The notes beneath the pieces are model-generated. The model did no database searches, was not told where the DNA came from, and worked only from the letters and a program-made list of their open reading frames with translations. A stretch of DNA of 8,746 nt from NCBI GenBank assembly GCA_035507475.1, contig DATJOB010000250.1, positions 1 through 8,746 of the forward strand, given 5' to 3'. Below, one piece after another: positions 1 through 6,591 of this stretch. Origin of the DNA: DATARH01 sp035507475 (GTDB lineage Bacteria; Pseudomonadota; Alphaproteobacteria; ATCC43930; CGMCC-115725). The position numbers were made by a program, and so were the translations under genes. Position 1 is the stretch's first letter. Each line of letters starts with the position of its first letter.

Positions 1-1
1 G

Positions 2-1474
2 GCCTGGCTCGAGGTGATGGGCGCGCCCGACTGGGGCGGCGACCCGCGCTTTGCCGCGAAGCCCGACCGCGTCGCCCACTGGGACGCGCTTTATCCGCTG
101 ATGGCGGCGTGGAGCCGGCGGCACCCCAAGCAGTGGATCGCCGACCGCGCGCAGGCGGCGCATGTCCCGAGCTTTCCGCTGCGCGACCTCGCCGAGCAGT
201 TCGCCTCGCCGCAGCTGCGCGAGCGCGGCTTCTGGCGCGGCGCCACGGTCGCCGGACGCGCGGTCGAAGCGCCCGGCTCGCCGTTCGGCCTGACGCTGGC
301 GCCCGGCGCGGCGGCCGCGCCGGCGCCGCCTGGCGCCGGGAAGCTGCCGTTGTCGGGCGTCCGCGTGCTCGATTTCTCCTGGGTGATCGCCGGGCCGACG
401 ACGACCCGCTACCTCGCCGCGATGGGCGCCGAGGTGATCAAGGTCGAGGCGCCCGGGCGCGGCGATCCCGGGCGCGGCAGCGAGCTCCATACCGTGCTCG
501 GCCAGGGCAAGCGCGGCATCGTCCTCGACCTCAAGAAGCCCGAGGCGGTGGCGCTGGCGCGCGAGCTCGCCGCCCGCTGCGACATCGTCATCGAGAATTT
601 CGCGACCGGCGTGATGGACCGGCTCGGTCTCGGCGCCGCGCAGCTCCAGGCGCTCAACCCGCGGCTCGTCTATCTCTCCGCCTCGGGCATGGGGCGCAGC
701 GGGCCGGAAGCGCATGCCGTCGCCTACGGCACGCTGCTGCAATGCTATGCCGGTTTCGCCGGGCTCAACCGCCATCCCGAGATCGCGCCGCGCGTCGGCT
801 TCGCCTGGCTCGACCCGATGTGCGGGCTGCTGCTCGCCTTTGTCGCCGCCGCCGCGCTGTGGCGCCGGGCGCAGGACGGCGCGGTCGCCAGGGTCGATTT
901 CTCGATGACCGAGGCGATGCTCTGGACGCTGGCGGAGCCGCTGCTCGCCGCCCAGCTCGGCGAGCCGCCGCAGCCGCGCGGCAACCGCTCGGCCAGCCAT
1001 GCGCCGCACGGCGCTTGGCGCTGCGCGGGCGAAGACGAATGGATCGGCCTCGCGGTCACCAGCGAGGCGGAATGGCGGCGCCTCTGCGAGGTGGTGGCCG
1101 CGCTCGAACCGCTCGTCGGCTGGACGCTGAAGCAGCGGCAGGGGCGCAGCGCCGGGATCGACGGCATTCTCGCCGGCTGGGCATCGCGCCGCGGCAGCCT
1201 CGCGGCGGAGGCGGAGCTGCGCCGCGCCGGCGTGCCGGCGGCCGCCCTCAGGAGCGCGGCGGATCTCGTCGCCGACCCGCATCTGCAGGCGCGCGGTTTC
1301 TGGGACCCGCACCCGAACGGCGTGCTGCCGGCGCTGCCGTGGCGCACCGATTTCGGCCGCGCCACCGGCCCCGCACCGGCGCTCGGCGCCGACACCGCGG
1401 CGGTGCTGCGCGACGTGCTCGGGCTGGACGACGATGCGATCGCGCGGCTGCGGGCCGCGGGCGCCTTGGGATAA
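2..1474 (+). CDS. CaiB/BaiF family III CoA-transferase, tandem-module protein (5' partial)
   Basis: Family III CoA-transferases move CoA between carboxylic acids in the cytoplasm through an aspartyl-CoA intermediate. The reading frame is open to the window edge (codons from position 2 read A-W-L-E-V-M-G-A-P-D-W), and this begins in mid-domain, so the true start lies upstream. Numbering from the GTG at 14, residues 1-97 look like the C-terminal part of one CaiB module (GAPDW..DPRF, then HVPSFPLRDLAEQFASPQLRERGF). An Ala/Pro-rich linker (about 98-109) follows. Residues 111-486 form a complete second module of usual size (about 375 residues). It opens with LSGVRVLDFSWVIAGP, contains VIENFATGVMDRLGLG and LNPRLVYLSASGMG, and ends with a second ADLVADPHLQARGFW motif. 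Asp267 (codon 812-814, in AWLDPMCG) aligns with the catalytic Asp169 of formyl-CoA transferase. The acid substrate cannot be inferred. The family call is secure; the tandem architecture is strongly suggested, but the first module is cut off. Confidence 0.93.
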   Translation, partial: AWLEVMGAPDWGGDPRFAAKPDRVAHWDALYPLMAAWSRRHPKQWIADRAQAAHVPSFPLRDLAEQFASPQLRERGFWRGATVAGRAVEAPGSPFGLTLAPGAAAAPAPPGAGKLPLSGVRVLDFSWVIAGPTTTRYLAAMGAEVIKVEAPGRGDPGRGSELHTVLGQGKRGIVLDLKKPEAVALARELAARCDIVIENFATGVMDRLGLGAAQLQALNPRLVYLSASGMGRSGPEAHAVAYGTLLQCYAGFAGLNRHPEIAPRVGFAWLDPMCGLLLAFVAAAALWRRAQDGAVARVDFSMTEAMLWTLAEPLLAAQLGEPPQPRGNRSASHAPHGAWRCAGEDEWIGLAVTSEAEWRRLCEVVAALEPLVGWTLKQRQGRSAGIDGILAGWASRRGSLAAEAELRRAGVPAAALRSAADLVADPHLQARGFWDPHPNGVLPALPWRTDFGRATGPAPALGADTAAVLRDVLGLDDDAIARLRAAGALG

Positions 1475-1480
1475 ACGAGC

Positions 1481-1486
1481 AGGAGA
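1481..1486 (+). promoter_or_regulatory. Ribosome binding site of the GlcG-like gene
   Basis: AGGAGA lies six bases before the ATG at 1493, in the 18-bp gap after the CoA-transferase stop. It is the clearest Shine-Dalgarno sequence on the left side of the window and fixes that start. The short gap suggests co-transcription with the CoA-transferase gene. Confidence 0.8.
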
Positions 1487-1492
1487 GAACCG

Positions 1493-1888
1493 ATGAGCGT
1501 CACCTTGAACCAGGCCAACCGCGTCATCCGCGCCGCGATCAAGAAGGCCGACGAGATCAACATCAAGGTCACCGTCGCGGTGTGCGACATCGGCGGGCGG
1601 CTCGTCGCGCTGCAGCGCATGGACGGCGCGATCTGGGCGAGCGCCTACGGCAGCCAGGGCAAGGCGGTCGCCTCGGCGGCGTTCGGCCGGGCGAGCGGGC
1701 TCCTCACCGAGCGCGCCAGCCATCCGACGCCGGCCGGCATCGCCGCGGCCGAGGGCGGTCACATGATCATGGGCCAGGGCGCGGTGCCACTCTTCCGCAA
1801 CGGCGCGCTGGTCGGTGCGGTCGGGGTCGGCGGCGGCACCTCCCAGGAGGACGAGGACTGCGCCGCGGCCGGCGCCGCCGCGCTCTAG
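1493..1888 (+). CDS. GlcG/HbpS-like (DUF336) small protein
   Basis: This 131-residue protein belongs to the GlcG/HbpS (DUF336) family, whose members are about 130-150 residues long. It shows the usual pattern: an N-terminal helix (LNQANRVIRAAIKKADE), a core strand VTVAVCDIGGRLVALQRMDGA (residues 26-46), then ASYGSQGKA-type and SHPTPAGIAAAEGG segments, and a glycine-rich end, ALVGAVGVGGGTSQEDEDCAA. No signal peptide is visible, so it is probably cytoplasmic. HbpS of Streptomyces binds heme, and GlcG lies in the glycolate locus of E. coli, but the biochemical role of most members is unknown. Such genes often sit beside catabolic operons, as here behind a CoA-transferase. The start is set by AGGAGA at 1481. 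Its TAG stop overlaps the stop of the convergent crotonase gene. The family call is good; I infer no specific function. Confidence 0.87.
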   Translation: MSVTLNQANRVIRAAIKKADEINIKVTVAVCDIGGRLVALQRMDGAIWASAYGSQGKAVASAAFGRASGLLTERASHPTPAGIAAAEGGHMIMGQGAVPLFRNGALVGAVGVGGGTSQEDEDCAAAGAAAL

Positions 1889-2802
1889 AATTCGCCGCTG
1901 CGATAGGCCTCGTCGAGCCGCTCGGCGTCGTCGGGCGACGGCTCCTCCCAGCCGGCACCGCGCCGCCGCAGCGTGCCGGTGAAATTGGGCGGGCGCTTCT
2001 CGTTGAACGCCGCGCGGCCCTCCTCGCCGTCGGTCGTCGCCTGGATCAACAGCGCGTTGATGATGTTCTGGATCTGCCACGACTGGTCGGTCGGCAGGTC
2101 GCCGAAGCGCACCACGTATTCCTTCATCATGCGTACCGCGACCGGCGGCAGCGTGCAGATGTGGCGCGCGATCTGCTCGGCGCGCTCGATCAGCTGTGCG
2201 TGCGGCACGACCTCGTTGACGAGGCCGATGCGCAGCGCCTCGGCCGCGTCGAACGGCTCGTCGGTCAGGAGGATCTTCATCGCGTCGGCGTAGCGCAGCT
2301 GCTTGGCGAGCAGCGCCGCGCCCGGCCCGTGCCCGACCCAGCCCTGGGTCAACAGCGCGAACTTGAAGCGCGCGTGCTCGGCGCTGGCGATGCGGATGTC
2401 GGTCGAGCTGAGGAGGATGTAGAGCCCGGCCCCCGCCGCCCAGCCGTTGACCGCGGCGATCACCGGCTTCCATACCCGCGGGTAGTGGTCGCCCATCCGC
2501 CCATCGAGCCCGGTCTTCTGGCCGTTGACCGTGCCGGCGAGCGGCCAGAAGACGCGCTGCGTGCGCAGGTATTCGCGGTCGTCGGCGGTGAGGTCGGCAC
2601 GCGGCTGCAGGTTGTGGCCGCCGCAGAAATGCCGCTCGCCGGCGCCGGTCAGGATCGCGCAGCGCACCGACCGGTCCTCCCAGAGATCGATCCACGCCGC
2701 GGAGATATCGTCCGCCATCCGCTTGTCGAGGATGTTGGCCTTGGCCGGATTGTCGAGCGTGATGTAGGCGACGCCGTCGCGCTTCTCGTAACGCAGGGGC
2801 AT
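1885..2802 (-). CDS. Crotonase-fold (enoyl-CoA hydratase/isomerase family) protein
   Basis: The protein has 305 residues, somewhat longer than the usual 260, with an extended C-terminal tail (about 265-305). Crotonases bind acyl-CoA and stabilise a thioester enolate. The fold is clear from DGVAYITLDNPAKANILDKRM (9-29), the first oxyanion-hole segment HFCGGHNLQ (58-66), the second one AAVNGWAAGAGLYILLSSTDIRIAS (116-140), and EPFDAAEALRIGLVNEVVP (182-200). The two acid/base glutamates of rat enoyl-CoA hydratase (Glu144 and Glu164) appear to be replaced by hydrophobic residues (about I129 and L150). Simple hydratase chemistry is therefore doubtful, and the reaction may be a hydrolase, isomerase, lyase or dehydratase variant. 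I chose the ATG at 2802 because GGGAGAG (2808-2814) precedes it by five bases and homology begins at once; the frame runs upstream to 2934 but that part looks non-coding. It is the only minus-strand gene, divergent from the hydroxylase genes. Confidence 0.92.
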   Translation of the reverse strand: MPLRYEKRDGVAYITLDNPAKANILDKRMADDISAAWIDLWEDRSVRCAILTGAGERHFCGGHNLQPRADLTADDREYLRTQRVFWPLAGTVNGQKTGLDGRMGDHYPRVWKPVIAAVNGWAAGAGLYILLSSTDIRIASAEHARFKFALLTQGWVGHGPGAALLAKQLRYADAMKILLTDEPFDAAEALRIGLVNEVVPHAQLIERAEQIARHICTLPPVAVRMMKEYVVRFGDLPTDQSWQIQNIINALLIQATTDGEEGRAAFNEKRPPNFTGTLRRRGAGWEEPSPDDAERLDEAYRSGEF

Positions 2803-2924
2803 GGGCGCTCTCCCGTGGGCGATCGAGCCGCCAGCCTGACCGCACGCGGCGGCCGGGTAAAGCCCGTCCGACGGCGCCGCCTGCGACGTTGACAGCGCAG
2901 CGGCCTCCTCGCCACTCTCGCCGA
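2803..2924. promoter_or_regulatory. Divergent intergenic region with inverted repeats and a -35-like hexamer
   Basis: These 122 bases separate the crotonase-fold gene (leftward) from the molybdenum hydroxylase genes (rightward) and should hold promoters for both. Visible elements are an imperfect inverted repeat with 11-base arms at 2841-2851 and 2875-2885 (one mismatch); a short perfect palindrome CCGTC-C-GACGG at 2864-2874 inside it; and a perfect sigma70-type -35 hexamer TTGACA at 2889-2894 on the plus strand. A convincing -10 hexamer is not visible at the expected spacing (CCACTC at 2912-2917). The repeats could be an operator, but in sequence this GC-rich short inverted repeats also occur by chance. 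Confidence 0.4.
2808..2814 (-). promoter_or_regulatory. Ribosome binding site of the crotonase-fold gene
   Basis: Read on the minus strand this is GGGAGAG, five bases before the ATG ending at 2802. It decides between this start and the longer open frame that reaches 2934. Confidence 0.75.
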
Positions 2925-3404
2925 ATGGCGTCAATCGATTTCACCCTCAACGGCGGCGCGGTCGCGGTCGCCGCCGATCCCGACATGCCGCTGCTCGACG
3001 CGCTGCGCAACCATCTCGGCCTCGCCGGCGCCAAGTTCGGCTGCGGCCTCGAACAATGCGGCTCTTGCATGCTGCTGATCGACGGCGCGCCGGCGAAATC
3101 CTGCGGGCGGGCGCTCGCGACCGTTGCCGGCCGCAGCGTCGTCACGGTCGAGGGGCTTGGCACGCCCGAGCGGCCGCACCCGCTGCAGCGTGCGTTCCTC
3201 GAGCTCCAGGCCGGGCAATGCGGCTATTGCCTGCCCGGCATCCTGATTTCCGCCAAGGCGCTGCTCGACCGCAACCCGGCGCCGTCGCGCGCCGAGATCG
3301 CCGCGGCGCTCGACGACAATATCTGCCGCTGCGGCAGCCATGTCCGCATCCTGAAGGCGGTCGAGCGCGCCGCCGCGGCGATCCGCGAGGCGGGTGAACG
3401 ATGA
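2925..3404 (+). CDS. Molybdenum hydroxylase small subunit, two [2Fe-2S] clusters
   Basis: This 159-residue protein is the electron-transfer subunit of a xanthine dehydrogenase-family enzyme, of the usual CoxS/IorA/NicA size. Residues 1-75 form a plant-ferredoxin-like domain with Cys40, Cys45, Cys48 and Cys60 (FGCGLEQCGSC, then KSC). The C-terminal helical [2Fe-2S] domain has Cys99, Cys102, Cys134 and Cys136 (GQCGYC, then ICRCG). All eight ligands are present. No twin-arginine or other signal is seen. It passes electrons from the molybdenum centre of the next gene's product to an external acceptor. The frame is open back to a TTG at 2889, but homology begins at MASIDFTLNG, so the ATG at 2925 is preferred even though no Shine-Dalgarno sequence precedes it. 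Its TGA overlaps the ATG of the large subunit, which implies translational coupling. Confidence 0.95.
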   Translation: MASIDFTLNGGAVAVAADPDMPLLDALRNHLGLAGAKFGCGLEQCGSCMLLIDGAPAKSCGRALATVAGRSVVTVEGLGTPERPHPLQRAFLELQAGQCGYCLPGILISAKALLDRNPAPSRAEIAAALDDNICRCGSHVRILKAVERAAAAIREAGER

Positions 3405-5509
3405 CGCTGCCGCCGCTGCTCGAGCAGAACCCGCGCCTCGACCGCTGGGTGCGGTTTGCCGCGCCCGGCAAGGTCACGGTCGCCACCGGCCGGGTCGAGA
3501 TCGGCCAGGGGGTGCTGACCGCGATGCGCCAGATCGCCGCCGACGAGCTCGACGTCGCGCCGGAGCGCATCGTCCTCGAAAGCGGCGACACCGACCTGAC
3601 GCCGAACGAGGGCTACACCGCGGGCAGCCAGTCGATCCAGCAAGGCGGCGTCGCGCTGCGCCTCGTCTGCGCCGAAGTGCGCGGCCTCATCCTCGACGCG
3701 GCGGCGGCGCGGACCGGCGTGGCGCGCGCCGAGCTCGCCGTCGCCGACGGCGCGGTCACCCGCGGCGGCGCGCCGACCGGCGAGGACTACTGGTCGCTGG
3801 CGCCGGCGGTCGACCTGTCGCGCAAGCCGACCGCGAGCGTGCCGCCGAAGGCGGTGCGCGGCGAGATCGGCCGCAGCGCGCCGCGCGTCGACCTCGCCGC
3901 AAAGCTGTTCGGCGCCGCCGCCTTCGCCCACGACATGCGGCTCGACGGCATGATCCATGCCCGCGTCCTGCGCCAGCCGCGGCGCGGCGCGACGCTCGCC
4001 GCGCTCGACGAGGCGGCGGTTCGCCGCGCCGGCAAGGGCGCGGTCGAGATCCTGCGCGAGGGCAATTTCGTCGCCCTGATCGGCGCCGACGAAACCGCGG
4101 TCGAGGCCGCCGCGGCCGTTGCGCCCGGCCACGCGACCTGGGGCGATCTCGACCCGATCAACCCGGCGCAGCAGGAGGCGCGGTGGCTCTTGCAGCAGCC
4201 CTCGCTCGATCGCGTGCTGGGGCCGCCCGAAGCGGCGCCGACCGCCGGCCAGGCGCGGTTCGAGGCGAGCTTCACGCGGATGCACATCGCGCACGCCTCG
4301 ATCGGTCCCTCGGCCGGGCTCGCGCTGTGGCGCGACGGGCACCTGACGGTGTGGTCGCATACCCAGGGCGTCTACCCGTTGAAGGCGGCGCTGGCGCGCC
4401 TGCTGAAGCTCGATCCGGCGCAGATCACCGTGAAGCACGTCCAGGGCCCGGGCTGCTACGGCCATAACGGCGCCGACGACGCCGCGGCCGATGCCGCGGT
4501 CATCGCGCTGCGCCGGCCGGGCGTGCCGATCCGCGTGCGCTGGCGGCGCGAGGACGAGTTCGGCTTCGAGCCGGTGAGCCCGGCGATGGTGACGACGGTG
4601 CGCGCCACGCTCGACGCCGCCGGCCGCCCGATCGACTGGACGACCGAGATCTGGAGCGGGCGGCATTCGAGCCGGCCGGGGGGCGGCGGCAATCTGCTGG
4701 CCGCCGAGGCGCTGCCCGACCCGCCGCCGGCGCCGACGCCGGTCGACGTGCCGGAAGTGAACGGCGGCGGCGGTACGCGCAACGGCGAGCCGCTCTACGC
4801 CTTCCCGGCGAAGCGCATCGTCCACCACCTCGTCGCCGAGACGCCGGTGCGCACCTCCTCGCTGCGCGGCCTCGGCGCGACGATCAACGTCTTCGCCATC
4901 GAGTCGGCGATCGACGAGCTGGCCGAGCGCGCCGGCGCGGACGCGCTCGCCTTCCGCCTGTCGCTGCTCGCCGACCCGCGCGCCCGCGCGGTGCTCGAAG
5001 AGGCCGCGCGGCTGGCGGCGTGGCGGCCCGGGCAGCCCTCCGGCACCGGCCGGGCGCGCGGCCTCGGCTTTGCCCGCTACAAGAACAGCGCGGCCTATTG
5101 CGCGGCCGTCGCCGAGGTCGAGGTCGACGAGGCGGTGCGGCTGCTGCGCGTCTGGTGCACCGCGGATGCCGGCCTCGTCGTCAATCCCGACGGCGCGCTC
5201 AACCAGCTCGAAGGCGGCGTCATCCAGGGCGCGAGCTGGGCACTCAAGGAGGGGGTGCGGCTCGACGAGGCCGGGATCAGCTCGCGCGACTGGGACTCCT
5301 ATCCGGTGCTGCGCTTCAGCGAGGTGCCGGAGGTGACCTGCGAGCTGGTCGGCGCGGCGTCCGACCTGCCGCCGCTCGGCATCGGCGAGGCGAGCGGCGG
5401 GCCGACCGTCGCGGCGATCGCCAATGCGGTCGCCCGCGCGCTCGGCGTGCGGCTGCGCGACCTGCCGCTGTCGCGCGAACGGATCATGGCGGCGCTGCTC
5501 GCGGGGTGA
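3401..5509 (+). CDS. Molybdopterin-binding large subunit, isoquinoline oxidoreductase/nicotinate dehydrogenase type
   Basis: The 702-residue catalytic subunit should hydroxylate an aromatic or N-heterocyclic carbon, or oxidise an aldehyde, using water as oxygen donor. The domain order is that of IorB/NicB, not CoxL: the GRVEIGQGVLTAMRQIAADEL motif and the GDTDLTPNEGYTAGSQSIQQGG stretch, which are C-terminal in CoxL/XdhB, stand at residues 30-83. A hammerhead-like domain follows (about 160-245), then the cofactor motif QGPGCYGHNGADD (348-360), SSLRGLGATINVFAIESAIDELA, and NPDGALNQLEGGVIQGASW. Glu663 in GIGEASGGPT is the expected catalytic glutamate. The sequence most recalls the molybdenum domain of nicotinate dehydrogenase subunit B, but it stops without that protein's cytochrome c extension. 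No twin-arginine signal is present, so a cytoplasmic location is likely. The small subunit lies directly upstream with a 4-base overlap. No FAD subunit or maturation gene is in the window. The family is certain; the substrate is unknown. Confidence 0.94.
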   Translation: MTLPPLLEQNPRLDRWVRFAAPGKVTVATGRVEIGQGVLTAMRQIAADELDVAPERIVLESGDTDLTPNEGYTAGSQSIQQGGVALRLVCAEVRGLILDAAAARTGVARAELAVADGAVTRGGAPTGEDYWSLAPAVDLSRKPTASVPPKAVRGEIGRSAPRVDLAAKLFGAAAFAHDMRLDGMIHARVLRQPRRGATLAALDEAAVRRAGKGAVEILREGNFVALIGADETAVEAAAAVAPGHATWGDLDPINPAQQEARWLLQQPSLDRVLGPPEAAPTAGQARFEASFTRMHIAHASIGPSAGLALWRDGHLTVWSHTQGVYPLKAALARLLKLDPAQITVKHVQGPGCYGHNGADDAAADAAVIALRRPGVPIRVRWRREDEFGFEPVSPAMVTTVRATLDAAGRPIDWTTEIWSGRHSSRPGGGGNLLAAEALPDPPPAPTPVDVPEVNGGGGTRNGEPLYAFPAKRIVHHLVAETPVRTSSLRGLGATINVFAIESAIDELAERAGADALAFRLSLLADPRARAVLEEAARLAAWRPGQPSGTGRARGLGFARYKNSAAYCAAVAEVEVDEAVRLLRVWCTADAGLVVNPDGALNQLEGGVIQGASWALKEGVRLDEAGISSRDWDSYPVLRFSEVPEVTCELVGAASDLPPLGIGEASGGPTVAAIANAVARALGVRLRDLPLSRERIMAALLAG

Positions 5510-5590
5510 GGAGCGGCATCACGTCTCGGCGACGGCCGACGCCCGCCCCTCGCCATTTGCCCAAGGATGCGCCAATCTAGGCGCGGGCTG

Positions 5591-5625
5591 GTGCCGCCGC
5601 TCCGAGAAAACCGGCGCGGCGGCAC
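5591..5625. repeat. Perfect 10-bp inverted repeat (hairpin) between the hydroxylase and ABC transporter genes
   Basis: GTGCCGCCGC (5591-5600) and GCGGCGGCAC (5616-5625) are exact reverse complements around a 15-base spacer. The stem may continue inward with CCG/CGG (5602-5604 with 5612-5614). No U-rich tract follows in either direction, so it does not meet the rule for an intrinsic terminator. It could slow transcription, protect an mRNA end, or mark the 5' leader of the transporter mRNA. The rest of the 137-bp gap (5510-5646) shows no gene and no convincing promoter. Confidence 0.55.
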
Positions 5626-5637
5626 AAGTCTTGCGAC

Positions 5638-5643
5638 GGGAGG
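5638..5643 (+). promoter_or_regulatory. Ribosome binding site of the first permease gene
   Basis: GGGAGG is followed by CCC and the ATG at 5647. The spacing is short but the match is strong, and it supports that start. The other transporter genes lack such a strong site and probably rely on translational coupling. Confidence 0.7.
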
Positions 5644-5646
5644 CCC

Positions 5647-6588
5647 ATGTTCGGCTACATCGTGCGGCGCGTGGTGGCGACCATCCCGGTGATGGCGGTG
5701 GTGGCGCTCTTCGTCTTCGCACTGCTCCATCTGAGCCCGGGCGACCCGGCGGCGATCATCGCGGGGGACAACGCCACCGACGCCGACATCGCCCACATCC
5801 GCATCGCGCTCGGCCTCGACCAGCCGCTCTACATCCAGTTCGGCAGCTGGATCTGGCACCTGCTGCACGGCGATCTCGGCATCTCGATCTTCACCAACCT
5901 GCCGGTCTCGGCGCTGATCGAGCAGCGCCTCGGACCCACGGTCGCGCTGACCATTGCAACGCTCATCGTGTCGATCGTCGCGGCGATCCCGCTCGGCGTG
6001 CTGGCGGCGTGGAAGGCGGGAACCTGGATCGACCGGCTGGTGATGCTGTTCGCGGTGCTCGGCTTCTCGGTGCCGATCTTCGTCCTCGCCTACATCCTCA
6101 TCTATGTCTTCGCGATCGCGACCAACTGGCTGCCGGTGCAGGGCTATGTCAGCCCGGCCGACGGCCTGCGCCCGTTCCTGTCGCATCTGGTGATGCCGAG
6201 CCTGGCGCTCGGCATGGTGTTCACCGCGCTCATCGCGCGGATCACGCGCGCCAGCATGCTCGAGGTGCTGGCGCAGGACTATATCCGCACTGCGCACGCC
6301 AAGGGTCTGCCCAACGAGCGGGTGCTGATGCGCCACGCGCTGAAGAACGCCGCGGTGCCGATCGCGACGATCATCGGCATCGGCATCGCGCTGCTGATCG
6401 GCGGCGTCGTGGTGACCGAGACGGTGTTCGCGATCCCCGGCCTCGGCCGCCTCACGGTCGATGCGATCCTGCGCCGCGACTACCCGATCATCCAGGGGGT
6501 CATCCTCATCTTCTCGGCCGCCTATGTGGTGGTCAACCTGCTGGTCGACCTCAGCTACGCGCTGCTCGACCCGCGGATCAGGTACTGA
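5647..6588 (+). CDS. ABC transporter permease, DppB/OppB type
   Basis: This 313-residue inner-membrane protein has the normal length for a DppB-type permease of the peptide/opine/nickel importer family. It begins with the typical N-terminal helix (YIVRRVVATIPVMAVVALFVFALLHL) followed by SPGDPA, and the periplasmic segment has GLDQPLYIQFGSWIWHLLHGDLGIS (55-79). Further hydrophobic segments lie near residues 98-122, 131-156, 180-198, 235-258 and 280-303. The cytoplasmic EAA loop that contacts the ATPase is DYIRTAHAKGLPNERVLMRHALKNAAVP (211-238). It ends LLDPRIRY, the family's usual C-terminus. It would pair with the DppC-like protein three bases downstream. The family transports di- and oligopeptides, nickel, glutathione or small organic solutes, and the permease sequence alone does not tell which. 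Confidence 0.95.
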   Translation: MFGYIVRRVVATIPVMAVVALFVFALLHLSPGDPAAIIAGDNATDADIAHIRIALGLDQPLYIQFGSWIWHLLHGDLGISIFTNLPVSALIEQRLGPTVALTIATLIVSIVAAIPLGVLAAWKAGTWIDRLVMLFAVLGFSVPIFVLAYILIYVFAIATNWLPVQGYVSPADGLRPFLSHLVMPSLALGMVFTALIARITRASMLEVLAQDYIRTAHAKGLPNERVLMRHALKNAAVPIATIIGIGIALLIGGVVVTETVFAIPGLGRLTVDAILRRDYPIIQGVILIFSAAYVVVNLLVDLSYALLDPRIRY

Positions 6589-6591
6589 GCC

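Noticed and set aside
712..735. Apparent loss of the catalytic Asp in the CoA-transferase, with VAYGTLLQ where many family members have a YD pair
   Set aside because: The nucleophilic Asp of formyl-CoA transferase (Asp169) lies further on and aligns with Asp267 in AWLDPMCG, which is present. The YD position is not the nucleophile.
1884..1893. Adjacent XbaI-like and EcoRI-like sites (TCTAGAATTC) that resemble a cloning junction
   Set aside because: Both sides are intact natural coding ends with the same base composition: the GlcG-like C-terminus and the crotonase C-terminus. No vector sequence is present, so chance is the simpler explanation.
109..2892. A 927-codon plus-strand frame crossing the CoA-transferase, GlcG-like and crotonase genes
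   Set aside because: It is Arg/Ala-rich, has no family features, and spans three well-supported genes on both strands. It is a composition artefact.
2803..2934. An N-terminal extension of the crotonase-fold protein (44 extra residues from 2934)
   Set aside because: The extension has no homology-like pattern, overlaps the start of the small subunit, and the internal ATG at 2802 has a good ribosome binding site.
3224..4828. A 534-codon minus-strand frame antisense to the molybdenum hydroxylase genes
   Set aside because: Low-complexity Arg/Ala/Asp composition opposite strongly conserved coding sequence, with no independent start signal.
5557..5585. A possible promoter (TTGCCC and a downstream AT-poor box) before the transporter operon
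   Set aside because: No acceptable -10 hexamer occurs at 15-19 base spacing; the match is too weak to call.
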